Of a stretch of DNA of 19,746 nucleotides, positions 7,211-14,552 are shown piece after piece (within the stretch, counting starts at the first letter, position 1; the number at the start of each line of letters is the position of its first letter). This DNA is from an uncultured beta proteobacterium (GTDB lineage Bacteria > Pseudomonadota > Gammaproteobacteria > Burkholderiales > SG8-39): contig CADEDU010000044.1 in the NCBI GenBank assembly GCA_902826155.1, positions 1 to 19,746 of the forward strand, given 5' to 3'. The notes below the pieces were generated by a model. It saw nothing but the letters and a program-made list of their open reading frames with translations, searched no databases and had not been told where the DNA came from. A program made the translations under genes and the position numbers.

Positions 7211-8255
7211 TGCGCTGATCGAGCTTGTCGCGGCGGTGTTGCGGACGCTCGGCGCGAGTGCCGAGGACGCGATGCTCACCGCCCGCTCGATCGTCGCCGC
7301 CGACTGCGAAGGCGTCGCCTCGCATGGCGTGATGCTGGTGCCGATGTACGTCGACCGCATCCGTGCGGGCTCGGTGGTGCCGGGCGCGCACGCGTTGATC
7401 GCACACGATGGCGGCAGCGCAGTCACGCTCGATGCCGGTAACGGGTTGGGGCAGGTGAGTGCCGATCAGGCGGTGCGTCTGGCGATCGAGCGCGCGCGTG
7501 CGCACGGCATGGCGACGGTAGCGGTACGCAACGCGTTCCACTTCGGCACCGCTGGTTACTGGGCGCGCGCAATCGCGCAGGCTGGTCAGGTCGGCATCGT
7601 GCTCTCGAACACGCGGCCGCTTATGCCACCGCCGGGCGGAGCCGAACGCATCGTCGGCAACAACCCGATCGCGATCGCGGTGCCCTCGGCCGACGGGTTG
7701 CCGATCGTGACCGACATGGCAACGAGCGCCACCGCGATGGGCAAGATCCGCTTGGCCGAATCGGCAGGTCGGCCGATCCCCGAGGGCTGGGCGAGCGACG
7801 CGCAAGGTCAGCCCACGACCGATCCGGCTGCGGCCATCAAAGGCATGCTGTTGCCTGCCGCGGGGCCGAAGGGATTCGGCCTGTCGATGCTGATCGATTT
7901 GTTGTGCGGTGGACTGTCGGGCGGCGCGATCGGCGAAGAGGTGCAACCGCTCTATGGTGATCCAGCCAAGCCGTATGCCTGTGCGCATCTGTTCATCGCG
8001 ATCGACCTGGCGCGCTTCGGCGTGGAGCAGGTGATGCCGGGCAGGGTGGGCAAACTCGCCGACAAGGTGCGGCATGCCAAACGCGCAGCCGGCACTGGGG
8101 TCTTGTACGCGCCCGGCGATCTGGAACGTTCGCGAGCGAGTGCTGCACGCGAGCAAGTGTCAGTGCCAGCGGATGTGCTCGACAAGTTATTGGCGTGTGC
8201 GCAAGGCGTCGGGCTCGATGCGAACGCGTGGCGCGCACGACTGAAGGTTGCGTAG
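7200..8255 (+). CDS. Ldh family oxidoreductase (malate/L-lactate dehydrogenase, Ldh2 fold)
   Basis: This NAD(P)-dependent oxidoreductase of the Ldh2/YlbC family has 351 residues. The family reduces or oxidises 2-oxo acids (malate, lactate, ureidoglycolate, sulfolactate) and includes the cyclic imine reductases for piperideine- and pyrroline-2-carboxylate. Visible family motifs are GVASHGV (38-44), the VRNAFHFGTAGYWA segment with His114 (109-122), GNNPIAIAVP (153-162), DMATSATAMGKI (172-183) and GPKGFGLSMLIDLLCGG (222-238). The ATG at 7200 lies inside the cupin gene (11-base overlap). The N-terminus is several residues shorter than usual, but the core is complete. Its neighbours, a cupin, a Rid protein and a ring-cleaving dioxygenase, suggest a keto- or imino-acid intermediate. 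Confidence 0.93.
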   Translation: MRTDALIELVAAVLRTLGASAEDAMLTARSIVAADCEGVASHGVMLVPMYVDRIRAGSVVPGAHALIAHDGGSAVTLDAGNGLGQVSADQAVRLAIERARAHGMATVAVRNAFHFGTAGYWARAIAQAGQVGIVLSNTRPLMPPPGGAERIVGNNPIAIAVPSADGLPIVTDMATSATAMGKIRLAESAGRPIPEGWASDAQGQPTTDPAAAIKGMLLPAAGPKGFGLSMLIDLLCGGLSGGAIGEEVQPLYGDPAKPYACAHLFIAIDLARFGVEQVMPGRVGKLADKVRHAKRAAGTGVLYAPGDLERSRASAAREQVSVPADVLDKLLACAQGVGLDANAWRARLKVA

Positions 8256-8295
8256 TCGCATCGATTTCCGAAAATTCTATCGACAGGAGACCACC

Positions 8296-8688
8296 ATGCC
8301 CAAGCAGCAACTCTCGACCACGCGGATCGGCCCACCCAACGGCCACTTCTCGCAGGCCACCGTCACCGAGGCGCGCGGCAAGCTCGTGTTCATCTCGGGC
8401 ATGACTGCGCGTAACGCGCAAGGCGGCATCACCGGGGTCGGCGACATCGAGGCGCAGACGCGTCAGGTGTGCGAGAACATCAAGGCGGCCGTGGAGGAGG
8501 CGGGCGGCACCATGGACGACATCTGCCGGGTGGATGTGTACGTGCGCAACATCGAGCACTTCGATGTCATCCACAAGGTGCGGCGCGAATACTTCAAATC
8601 GCCGCCGCCTGCTTCCACCATGGTCGAGGTGACCAAGATGGTGAAGCCGGAGTACCTGATCGAGATCAACGCGATCGCGGTGGTGTGA
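8296..8688 (+). CDS. Rid (YjgF/YER057c/UK114) family protein lacking the RidA arginine
   Basis: This 130-residue Rid-family protein normally forms a trimer with active sites between subunits. RidA proper hydrolyses enamines and imines using an arginine in a PARSCVEV motif. Here the matching segment is PASTMVEVTKM, so the arginine position is Ser107; the conserved glutamate of the EIEAIA motif is kept (Glu123). It therefore belongs to a Rid subgroup outside RidA. Such subgroups include 2-aminomuconate deaminases and other pathway-specific members. The ATG at 8296 has a clear AGGAGA site (8285-8290) five bases upstream, preferred over an in-frame ATG at 8248. It starts 40 bases after the Ldh stop and ends one base before the dioxygenase ATG, so it clearly sits inside the operon. 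The substrate is unknown. Confidence 0.93.
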   Translation: MPKQQLSTTRIGPPNGHFSQATVTEARGKLVFISGMTARNAQGGITGVGDIEAQTRQVCENIKAAVEEAGGTMDDICRVDVYVRNIEHFDVIHKVRREYFKSPPPASTMVEVTKMVKPEYLIEINAIAVV

Positions 8689-8689
8689 A

Positions 8690-9604
8690 ATGGCTACGCC
8701 GCGTGTGCAAGGGCTCAACGGGGTCGGGCTCGAAGTGCCCGATCTGGCGGTCGCGCGCAAGTTCTACGAGACGTTCGGGCTGCAGGCGCGTGAGGCCGGC
8801 GAGGCGCTCGCCCTGCGCTCGCCGGGGCGCAACAACGACGAGATCGTGATCACGCGCGGCACCGTCAAGCGCATGAGCCATCTGTCGTTTCGCATCGAGC
8901 CGGGCACCGAGAGCGCGTTCGCCGACAAGCTGAAGGCCGCGGGCATGAGCGTCGGTGCCGGACCGGCAGGTGTGCAGCGCGCCGGCCTATGGTTTCAGGA
9001 TCCGTGGGGCACGTGGATCAATCTCACGCCACAGGCGGCGCAGCCCGCGACCGTGCCGGCTCCGAGCGGCGCCCCGCGCGTCGACGTGCATCGCTGGCGT
9101 GAACTGGAGAAAGATCCCAAGCCCGCGCGCATCGGCCACATGCTGATGTTCACGCCCGAGTTCGAGAAGGCGGAGAAGTTCTTCGAGGATGTACTGGGTC
9201 TGCGCACCAGCGATCGCGCGGCGGGCAAGGTCGCATTCATGGCTGCGGGCGACGGCGTGACCGATCACCACTGCTTCGGACTGATCCCGAGCACGCATCG
9301 GGGCTTTCAGCACGCGAGTTTTAACGTGGGCAGCATCGACGACATCGGCTTCGCCACGCTGCGCATGCGCAAGGCCGGGTACAAGGAAACGTTCGGTCCA
9401 GGCCGGCATGCGCTCGCCTCGAACTTGTTCTGCTACATCCGCGATCCGTGGGGTAGCTGGGTCGAGTACTACGCCGACATGGACAAGATCAGCCCGGCGT
9501 GGCAAACGCGCGACTGGAACGAGCTGCCCTACATCTGGGGCCCGGATTGGGCGCCGGAATTCTGGGGCAAGGAGATGAACGGCAACTTCGAGCCGCGCGG
9601 GTAG
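8690..9604 (+). CDS. Type I extradiol ring-cleavage dioxygenase (VOC family, two domains)
   Basis: This 304-residue protein has two vicinal-oxygen-chelate domains and is expected to cleave a catechol-like ring next to the diol with Fe(II) and O2. The N-terminal domain (about 1-115) has lost metal ligands, as usual. The C-terminal domain has the 2-His-1-carboxylate set: His150 (IGHMLMF), His208 (FQHASFNV) and Glu259 (WVEYYAD). Accessory active-site residues of BphC-like enzymes also appear: a His in TDHHCFG (193-194), His240 in GPGRH and Tyr260. The last 35 residues are rich in Trp and Pro and extend past the domain. The ATG is one base after the Rid stop. It is the last gene of the ABC/catabolic operon. 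The substrate may be a dihydroxylated aromatic produced by the FAD monooxygenase. Confidence 0.92.
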   Translation: MATPRVQGLNGVGLEVPDLAVARKFYETFGLQAREAGEALALRSPGRNNDEIVITRGTVKRMSHLSFRIEPGTESAFADKLKAAGMSVGAGPAGVQRAGLWFQDPWGTWINLTPQAAQPATVPAPSGAPRVDVHRWRELEKDPKPARIGHMLMFTPEFEKAEKFFEDVLGLRTSDRAAGKVAFMAAGDGVTDHHCFGLIPSTHRGFQHASFNVGSIDDIGFATLRMRKAGYKETFGPGRHALASNLFCYIRDPWGSWVEYYADMDKISPAWQTRDWNELPYIWGPDWAPEFWGKEMNGNFEPRG

Positions 9605-9616
9605 GTTTCAACCGCA

Positions 9617-9632
9617 CGGCACTGCGTTGCCG
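9617..9632. terminator. Candidate hairpin between convergent genes
   Basis: CGGCA (9617-9621) and TGCCG (9628-9632) form a five-base stem around a six-base loop, inside the 41-base gap between the dioxygenase stop and the receptor gene stop. No T-tract follows on either strand, so it would be a weak intrinsic terminator at best. Confidence 0.3.
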
Positions 9633-9645
9633 GACTGCGCGATGA

Positions 9646-10641
9646 TCAGCGCCCCACTATGCGCACCGCGCGCTCGTAGTACCCCAGATCGATATAGCGA
9701 TCGGGCGCCGGGGCCTTGCCGCCCCACTGGCCTTCGATTTCGGCGCGCAGCGCGAGCACGTTGCGAAAGCCTGCGATATCGAACGCGCAATCGCGCGCCA
9801 GGCCGTGGTTGGGCGTCATCAGTTCCTTGTAGGTGGTCTCGGCTACCTGCTGTGAGAGCTTGAGGTCGCGTTGCAGGATAGCGATGGTCTGCGCCCGATT
9901 CGCGGGATCTTGCGCAGCGCGGCAGCCTTCGACGTAACCGGCGAGATAGCGCGCGAGCACGTCGTCGTTCGACTGCGCCCATTTGCGCATGACGAACACA
10001 CCGCCCGCCTGATACGGACCGAACAGATCGATCGTGCGCCCCAGGCTCTTCGCGCCTTGCTCTTTGGCGATGATGCTCCAGGGCGGATTGAGCAACGTCG
10101 CGGCATTGCCGGGCGTCTCGAACGCCTTGGTGCGCGCCTGCGAGCCGCCCAGTGGATTGAGTTTGTAGTCCTTGCCGTCGGCGAGGCCGGCGTTTTTGAG
10201 GATCTTGCGGCCGATCAGCGCGTATGCGGTATTCGGCGCGTCGACAACGTAGGTCTTGCCTCTCACGTCGGCCGGGCGATTGATGTCGCGCTGAACCAGA
10301 AACTCGTTCATGCCGGCATCGCCGCCCGCGACGATGATAACGTCGTGCTTGGCCACTTCAACCATCGCCACCGCATTGTCGACGGCCGCGTGCGCGATCT
10401 CGAACTTGCCCGCAGCGAGGCCTGTGCGCTGCTCCGAGGAGTTCGGCGTGAACTGAAGCTCGGGCTTGATCCCGCGCTTGGCGAAATAGCCCTTCTCGAT
10501 GCCCATGTAGATCGGGATGTTGCTCGCGCCGCGGAACACGTTGGCGCGCACGGTGACTTCCGGCGGGGTGCTGGCGCAGCCGGCCAGCGCAAGGACTGTG
10601 GTTGCGATCAGCAGGGCACGGGGACGAAACAGTTGAAACAT
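9646..10641 (-). CDS. Orphan ABC transporter substrate-binding lipoprotein (NMT1/SsuA-like)
   Basis: This is a lipid-anchored solute receptor of 331 residues from the same broad NitT/TauT receptor class as the product of 4053-5075, though clearly divergent from it. The N-terminus carries a lipobox, LAGC, with Cys22 as the lipidated residue. The receptor opening is recognisable: NIPIYMGIEKGYFAKRGI, then GLAAGKFEIAHAAVDNAVAM and ADVRGKTYVVDAPNTAYALI. The ATG at 10641 has an AGGAG site (10648-10652) six bases upstream. It follows the racemase-like gene by 33 bases, in one operon. No ATPase or permease accompanies it; it might feed the importer at 5151-6757 or a distant one. The ligand is unknown. 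Confidence 0.9.
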   Translation of the reverse strand: MFQLFRPRALLIATTVLALAGCASTPPEVTVRANVFRGASNIPIYMGIEKGYFAKRGIKPELQFTPNSSEQRTGLAAGKFEIAHAAVDNAVAMVEVAKHDVIIVAGGDAGMNEFLVQRDINRPADVRGKTYVVDAPNTAYALIGRKILKNAGLADGKDYKLNPLGGSQARTKAFETPGNAATLLNPPWSIIAKEQGAKSLGRTIDLFGPYQAGGVFVMRKWAQSNDDVLARYLAGYVEGCRAAQDPANRAQTIAILQRDLKLSQQVAETTYKELMTPNHGLARDCAFDIAGFRNVLALRAEIEGQWGGKAPAPDRYIDLGYYERAVRIVGR

Positions 10642-10674
10642 GAAGCTCTCCTCTAGTGTTGTTGTTGGTGGGCG

Positions 10675-11370
10675 CTACGAGCCGGCAGCCAGCATTTTCT
10701 TCAAAGCCGTCACCGCGCTGCCCGGCGTGGTGAGAATCGGCGATTTCGCTTTCGCGCGCACTGCATCGGCCGCGCGCGCCATCGAGAACTGACCGAGGAC
10801 CACGGCATCGAGCGCGGCGATCGCGGCGATCGCTTCCACCAGCAGCCGATCGTGCTCGGCGAAGTTGCCGGCCTTCATCGCGGCGAACGCTTCGGGCACC
10901 ACCTTGGTGGTCACTTCGATCGGCGCGCCGCCGCGTTCCTTGTGCATGGCATGCAGCTCGTCGAGCATCGGTGCCAGCGACGGCGGAAAGGTCACCACCA
11001 GCCCGATGCGCGTGCCGGCCGACAGCGCTTCGGCGAACGCAGCTTCGTTCGGCTTGAGCACCGGGATCTGCAGGCGCGCTTTCACGGCGTCGATCGCCGG
11101 GCCGAACGCCGAGCAGGTGAACAGGATCGCATCGGCCTTCTGGCCGCCGGGGCCGACGCTCGCGGCGTAGTCGCCCAGCGTGCAGAAGCGCTGGATCATC
11201 GCCGGCGAAACGCTGCCGCCTTCAGCGGCGAGGTCGGGCGCGAGCGACGACTCAAGCAGGTCGAAGCTCTTGCATTCGGGCCAAGCGGTGCCGAGTGCTT
11301 CGCGGATGGGGCTCATCGCCTCGACAATGGCGTGGATGAGCATGATGCGGGGCGGGTGAGGGGTGGTCAT
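10675..11370 (-). CDS. Aspartate/glutamate racemase family protein with only one catalytic-type cysteine
   Basis: This 231-residue protein belongs to the Asp/Glu/hydantoin racemase superfamily, which also includes arylmalonate decarboxylase and maleate isomerase. Racemases use two cysteines. The first is present as Cys86 in ILFTCSAFG; at the second site, usually LGC, the sequence reads VVLGQFSMA with Gln194. A two-base racemisation is therefore unlikely; decarboxylation, isomerisation or a one-Cys reaction is more plausible, but this is inference. VLKPNEAAFAEAL (104-116) and RIGLVVTF (121-128) are typical of the fold. The ATG at 11370 has no clear ribosome binding site; an internal ATG at codon 10 is possible. 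It is the first gene of an operon with the receptor lipoprotein, which may deliver its substrate. Confidence 0.85.
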   Translation of the reverse strand: MTTPHPPRIMLIHAIVEAMSPIREALGTAWPECKSFDLLESSLAPDLAAEGGSVSPAMIQRFCTLGDYAASVGPGGQKADAILFTCSAFGPAIDAVKARLQIPVLKPNEAAFAEALSAGTRIGLVVTFPPSLAPMLDELHAMHKERGGAPIEVTTKVVPEAFAAMKAGNFAEHDRLLVEAIAAIAALDAVVLGQFSMARAADAVRAKAKSPILTTPGSAVTALKKMLAAGS

Positions 11371-11475
11371 TGCTGGCCGTGGAGGGCGATGAAGGGCGGA
11401 AAGGGTTAGGGGTGAGTCGAAGCGGGCCGCACTCTAACAGCCTGTCGAAGGTCAGGCGTACATGAACGGAGCAGT

Positions 11476-11481
11476 TATAGT
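11476..11481 (+). promoter_or_regulatory. Possible -10 box TATAGT ahead of the tartrate dehydrogenase gene
   Basis: TATAGT matches the -10 consensus at five of six positions and lies 39 bases before the ATG at 11520, in the 149-base divergent gap (11371-11519). No good -35 hexamer is found at the usual distance. On the opposite strand the same place reads TATAAC, so it could serve either direction. Confidence 0.3.
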
Positions 11482-11519
11482 CTCGGCCCATTCATACGCT
11501 ACGCCGAGGTTGCTCTTCG

Positions 11520-12611
11520 ATGAAGACCTATCGCATCGCCATGATCCCCGGCGACGGGATCGGCAAGGAAGTCGTGCCCGCCGGACAGCAGGTGCTCGAA
11601 ACGATGGCGGCCGCCAATCCGAATCTCAAGTTCGAGTTCGAACACTTCGACTGGGGCGGCGACTACTACCGCGCGCACGGCGTGATGATGCCGGCCGACG
11701 GCCTGGACAAGCTGCGCGACAAGCACGCGATCCTGTTCGGCTCGGCGGGTGATCCGCAGATTCCCGATCACATCACGCTGTGGGGCTTGCGACTCAAGAT
11801 CTGCCAGGGGTTCGATCAGTACGCGAACGTGCGGCCCACACGGATCCTGCCCGGCATCGAGTCGCCGCTACGCCACTGCAAACCGGGCGATCTCGACTGG
11901 GTGATCGTGCGCGAGAATTCCGAAGGCGAATACGCGGGCCTCGGTGGGCGGGCGCACCAGGGACATCCGATCGAGGTGGCGAGCGACATGTCGATCATGA
12001 CGCGCGCGGGCGTCGAACGCGTGCTGCGCTACGCATTCGGGCTGGCGCGCTCGCGTCCGCGCAAGCTGCTCACCGTGGTCACCAAGTCGAATGCGCAGCG
12101 CCATGCGATGGTGATGTGGGACGAGATCGCCCAGCAGATCGCCAGGGAATTTCCGGATGTGAGCTGGAACAAGGAGCTGGTCGATGCGATGACCGCGCGC
12201 ATGGTCACGCGGCCCGGCTCGATCGATACGGTGGTCGCGACGAATTTGCACGCCGACATCCTGTCCGATCTGGCCGCTGCGCTCGCCGGCAGCCTGGGCA
12301 TTGCGCCCACCGGCAACATCGACCCGGAGCGGCGCTATCCGTCGATGTTCGAGCCGATCCACGGTTCGGCGTTCGACATCATGGGCAAGGGACTGGCCAA
12401 TCCGGTCGGCACGTTCTGGTCGGTGGTGATGATGCTCGAGCATCTCGGCGAGGCGCAGGCCGCGCGCACACTGATGCAGGCGATTGAGGCGGTGACGGCG
12501 AACAAGGCCTTGCACACGCGCGATCTGGGCGGCACCGCGATGACGACGCAGGTGACGGCGGCGGTGTGCGAACGGGTGCGCGCAGGCTCGGGTGCGCGGG
12601 CAACCGCTTGA
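11520..12611 (+). CDS. Tartrate/D-malate dehydrogenase (isocitrate/isopropylmalate dehydrogenase family)
   Basis: This 363-residue metal- and NAD-dependent beta-decarboxylating dehydrogenase closely follows the E. coli DmlA / TtuC pattern rather than LeuB or Icd. Key parts are IPGDGIGKEVVP (9-20), VPDHI-like IPDHITLWG (81-89), the substrate loop RENSEGEYAGLGGR (131-144), catalytic Lys189 in TKSN, metal-binding Asp222, Asp246 and Asp250 (TNLHADILSDL), and the NAD-binding loop MFEPIHGSAFDIMGKGLANP (276-295). It oxidises D-malate or tartrate to pyruvate, oxaloglycolate or glycerate; the exact substrate cannot be separated by sequence alone. The ATG lacks a close ribosome binding site. A TctC receptor gene follows by 50 bases, suggesting import and oxidation of a hydroxy-dicarboxylate. 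Confidence 0.93.
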   Translation: MKTYRIAMIPGDGIGKEVVPAGQQVLETMAAANPNLKFEFEHFDWGGDYYRAHGVMMPADGLDKLRDKHAILFGSAGDPQIPDHITLWGLRLKICQGFDQYANVRPTRILPGIESPLRHCKPGDLDWVIVRENSEGEYAGLGGRAHQGHPIEVASDMSIMTRAGVERVLRYAFGLARSRPRKLLTVVTKSNAQRHAMVMWDEIAQQIAREFPDVSWNKELVDAMTARMVTRPGSIDTVVATNLHADILSDLAAALAGSLGIAPTGNIDPERRYPSMFEPIHGSAFDIMGKGLANPVGTFWSVVMMLEHLGEAQAARTLMQAIEAVTANKALHTRDLGGTAMTTQVTAAVCERVRAGSGARATA

Positions 12612-12661
12612 GCGACGCAACCAACAACGAGAATCTTCGAAACGACAAAGGAGCCAGACCA

Positions 12662-13654
12662 ATGATGCGAGCGATGATCCGCGCAACGACTCGAGCCAAG
12701 GTAATCGCGTTTGTTGCAGCAGCGATGTGTGCAGCGACCGCGCAAGTGTCGGCGCAGAGCTATCCGACGCAGCCGGTCAAGATCGTCGTGCCGGCTACGC
12801 CCGGCGGTGCGATCGATCTGATCGCGCGACTGCTCGCCGAGAAGATCACCGGGCCGCTCGGGCAGCCGGTGCTGGTCGAGAACAAACCGGGTGCGGCCAA
12901 CAATGTCGGCACCGAGTTCGTGGCCAAGAGCGCGCCCGACGGCCACACGCTGTTGATCATCGCTTCGAGCCATGCGACCAACAAGTTTCTCTACAAGAAG
13001 CTCGGTTTCGATCCGGTGAAGGACTTCGAGCCGGTGGTGTACACGCACGTCGTGCCGCTGCTGCTGGCGGTGCACCCGTCGGTGCCGGCGAAGAACGTGC
13101 AGGAGCTCGCCGCGTGGATCAAGGCGAGCGAGGGCAAGGTCAACTACGCCTCCAGCGGCTCGGGCAGTTCGCTGCACATGGCAGCCGAACTGTTCATGAG
13201 CATGACCGGCACCAAGATGCTGCACGTGCCGTACAAGGGCAGCTCGGCGGCGCATCCCGATTTGATCGGTGGACGCACTTCGATGATCTTCGACACGGTC
13301 ACCGCGATCCAGTCGCACGTGAAATCGGGTGCAGTGCGCGGCATTGCCGTGACGACGCTGGAGCGTTCGAGCGTGTTTCCCGATCTGCCGACGATCTCCG
13401 AGGCCGGACTCAAAGGCTACGACGCGAGCACCTGGGGCGGCATTCTGGCGCCGGCGCGTACGCCCAAACCGGTCGTGGCGCGATTGAATGCGTTGATGAA
13501 CGAAGCGCTCAAGGCGCCGGAGGTGCGCAGTAAGCTGATCGCCTCGGGGATCCAGATCCAGGGAGGCACGCCGGAGCGGTTCGGTGCGGTGATACAGAGC
13601 GAGATCGACAAGTGGGGCAAGGTAGTGGCGGGGGCGGGGATACAGCCTGAATAG
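12662..13654 (+). CDS. Tripartite tricarboxylate transporter substrate-binding protein (Bug/TctC family)
   Basis: This is a periplasmic receptor of 330 residues. A signal peptide with Arg/Lys in the n-region ends at VSA-QS (residue 31). The mature part has YPTQPVKIVVPATPGGAIDL, the VLVENKPGAANNVG segment, SAPDGHTLLII, and HVPYKGSSAAHPDLIGGRT. I chose the ATG at 12662 because AAGGAG (12648-12653) lies eight bases upstream; the frame stays open further upstream but only by overlap with the dehydrogenase gene end. It is the second gene of the pair with the tartrate/D-malate dehydrogenase, so tartrate or malate is a fair guess for its ligand. No TctA/TctB genes are near. Its stop lies in a 30-base palindrome. 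Confidence 0.94.
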   Translation: MMRAMIRATTRAKVIAFVAAAMCAATAQVSAQSYPTQPVKIVVPATPGGAIDLIARLLAEKITGPLGQPVLVENKPGAANNVGTEFVAKSAPDGHTLLIIASSHATNKFLYKKLGFDPVKDFEPVVYTHVVPLLLAVHPSVPAKNVQELAAWIKASEGKVNYASSGSGSSLHMAAELFMSMTGTKMLHVPYKGSSAAHPDLIGGRTSMIFDTVTAIQSHVKSGAVRGIAVTTLERSSVFPDLPTISEAGLKGYDASTWGGILAPARTPKPVVARLNALMNEALKAPEVRSKLIASGIQIQGGTPERFGAVIQSEIDKWGKVVAGAGIQPE

Positions 13655-13676
13655 TCGAAGTACTACGACGATTCAG
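13647..13676. terminator. 30-bp imperfect palindrome between convergent genes, candidate bidirectional terminator
   Basis: CTGAAT (13647-13652) pairs with ATTCAG (13671-13676), GTCG with CGAC, and the centre is AGTACT; thirteen of fifteen positions are complementary around the axis between 13661 and 13662. It covers the TAG stop of the TctC gene and ends 13 bases before the MaoC stop at 13690. Its location between two converging genes fits a shared terminator, although no T-tract follows; a protein-binding palindrome is an alternative. Confidence 0.5.
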
Positions 13677-13689
13677 CCGGGGGTGATCG

Positions 13690-14550
13690 TCAGCGCTTGA
13701 TCACGGCCCTGCCGTTGTTGATGACGACGGCCTTCCGCGCCGGCACGCTCGCCCGAAACGACACGACCTCGCCTGCCTGCCAGATCTCGGTGCGAATGGT
13801 CTCGCCGGGATACACCGGCGCGGAGAAACGTCCGTGCATCTCCAGCAGTCGCGTGGGATCGTAGTCGCAGCAGGTCGCAAGAATCGCGTGCCCGGCCACG
13901 CCGAACGTGCAGCGTCCGTGCAGGATCGGCTTGTCGTAGCCGCCGCGTTTTGCAAATGCCGGATCGGCGTGCAGCGGGTTGTAATCGCCCGATAGCCGAT
14001 AGATCAGCGCCGCCTGCCGCAGCGTGGGCAGATCGCACACCTGGTGCGGCGGCGTCTCGGGTAGGGCGTGGACGGGCGGCACCGGTCCGGTTGGTCCATT
14101 GAAGCCGCCGTCGGCGCGACAGAACGTGGTGGAGTTGAGGGTGCAAAGCGGCGCGTCGTTGCCCGCCTCGCGCACGATCGTCTCGGTGTAGACGAGCGCG
14201 CCTTTGCCTTCGCCCTTGTCGATCACGCCCGCCACGCGCACCTGGCTCGTCAGGTTCGCGTTCACCGGCAGCGGGCGATGGATGCGAAAGCCCTGCTCGC
14301 CGTGCACGACATGCGTGTTCGTAATGCGCGTGTCGCCGTACTGGCTGAGCGGGCCGGGATAGCCGAGCACGATCGCCATCGTCGGCAACACGTGCAGGTC
14401 TTCCTCGTAGACGAAGCGCAGTTGCTTCGCATCGAGCGGATCGCTGCCCAAACCGATGCCCAACGCATAGAGCATCACGTCGCGAGGCGTGATCGCCTGC
14501 TCGAGCGGCGGGATCGCGAGCTTCATCAGCGCGTCATGGTTGAGCGGCAC
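13690..14550 (-). CDS. MaoC family enoyl-CoA hydratase 2
   Basis: This 286-residue double-hotdog protein resembles the (R)-specific enoyl-CoA hydratase 2 domain of peroxisomal multifunctional enzymes. It hydrates trans-2-enoyl-CoA to (R)-3-hydroxyacyl-CoA. The hydratase 2 motif is intact in the C-terminal hotdog: YRLSGDYNPLHADPAFA (184-200) with catalytic Asp189 and His194, followed by PILHGRCTFG. The N-terminal half, with VLGYPGPL and VVHGEQGFRIHRPLP, is the substrate-binding hotdog. The GTG at 14550 has AGGAG (14558-14562) seven bases upstream. It starts two bases after the acyl-CoA dehydrogenase stop, so the enzymes are made together: dehydrogenation to an enoyl-CoA, then hydration. The acyl chain is not known. 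Confidence 0.94.
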   Translation of the reverse strand: MPLNHDALMKLAIPPLEQAITPRDVMLYALGIGLGSDPLDAKQLRFVYEEDLHVLPTMAIVLGYPGPLSQYGDTRITNTHVVHGEQGFRIHRPLPVNANLTSQVRVAGVIDKGEGKGALVYTETIVREAGNDAPLCTLNSTTFCRADGGFNGPTGPVPPVHALPETPPHQVCDLPTLRQAALIYRLSGDYNPLHADPAFAKRGGYDKPILHGRCTFGVAGHAILATCCDYDPTRLLEMHGRFSAPVYPGETIRTEIWQAGEVVSFRASVPARKAVVINNGRAVIKR

Positions 14551-14552
14551 GG

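Noticed and set aside
10795..10840. Runs of GCGATCGC-like sequence, here and throughout the window
   Set aside because: These arise from common Ala-Ile-Ala and Arg-Ser codon runs in high-GC coding sequence and show no intergenic clustering.
11439..11469. AGCCTGTCGAAGG followed by GAACGG, a possible second REP-like element
   Set aside because: Only a 13-base half matches the element at 3935-3995; the second arm is not in the right arrangement, so it may be a remnant or chance.
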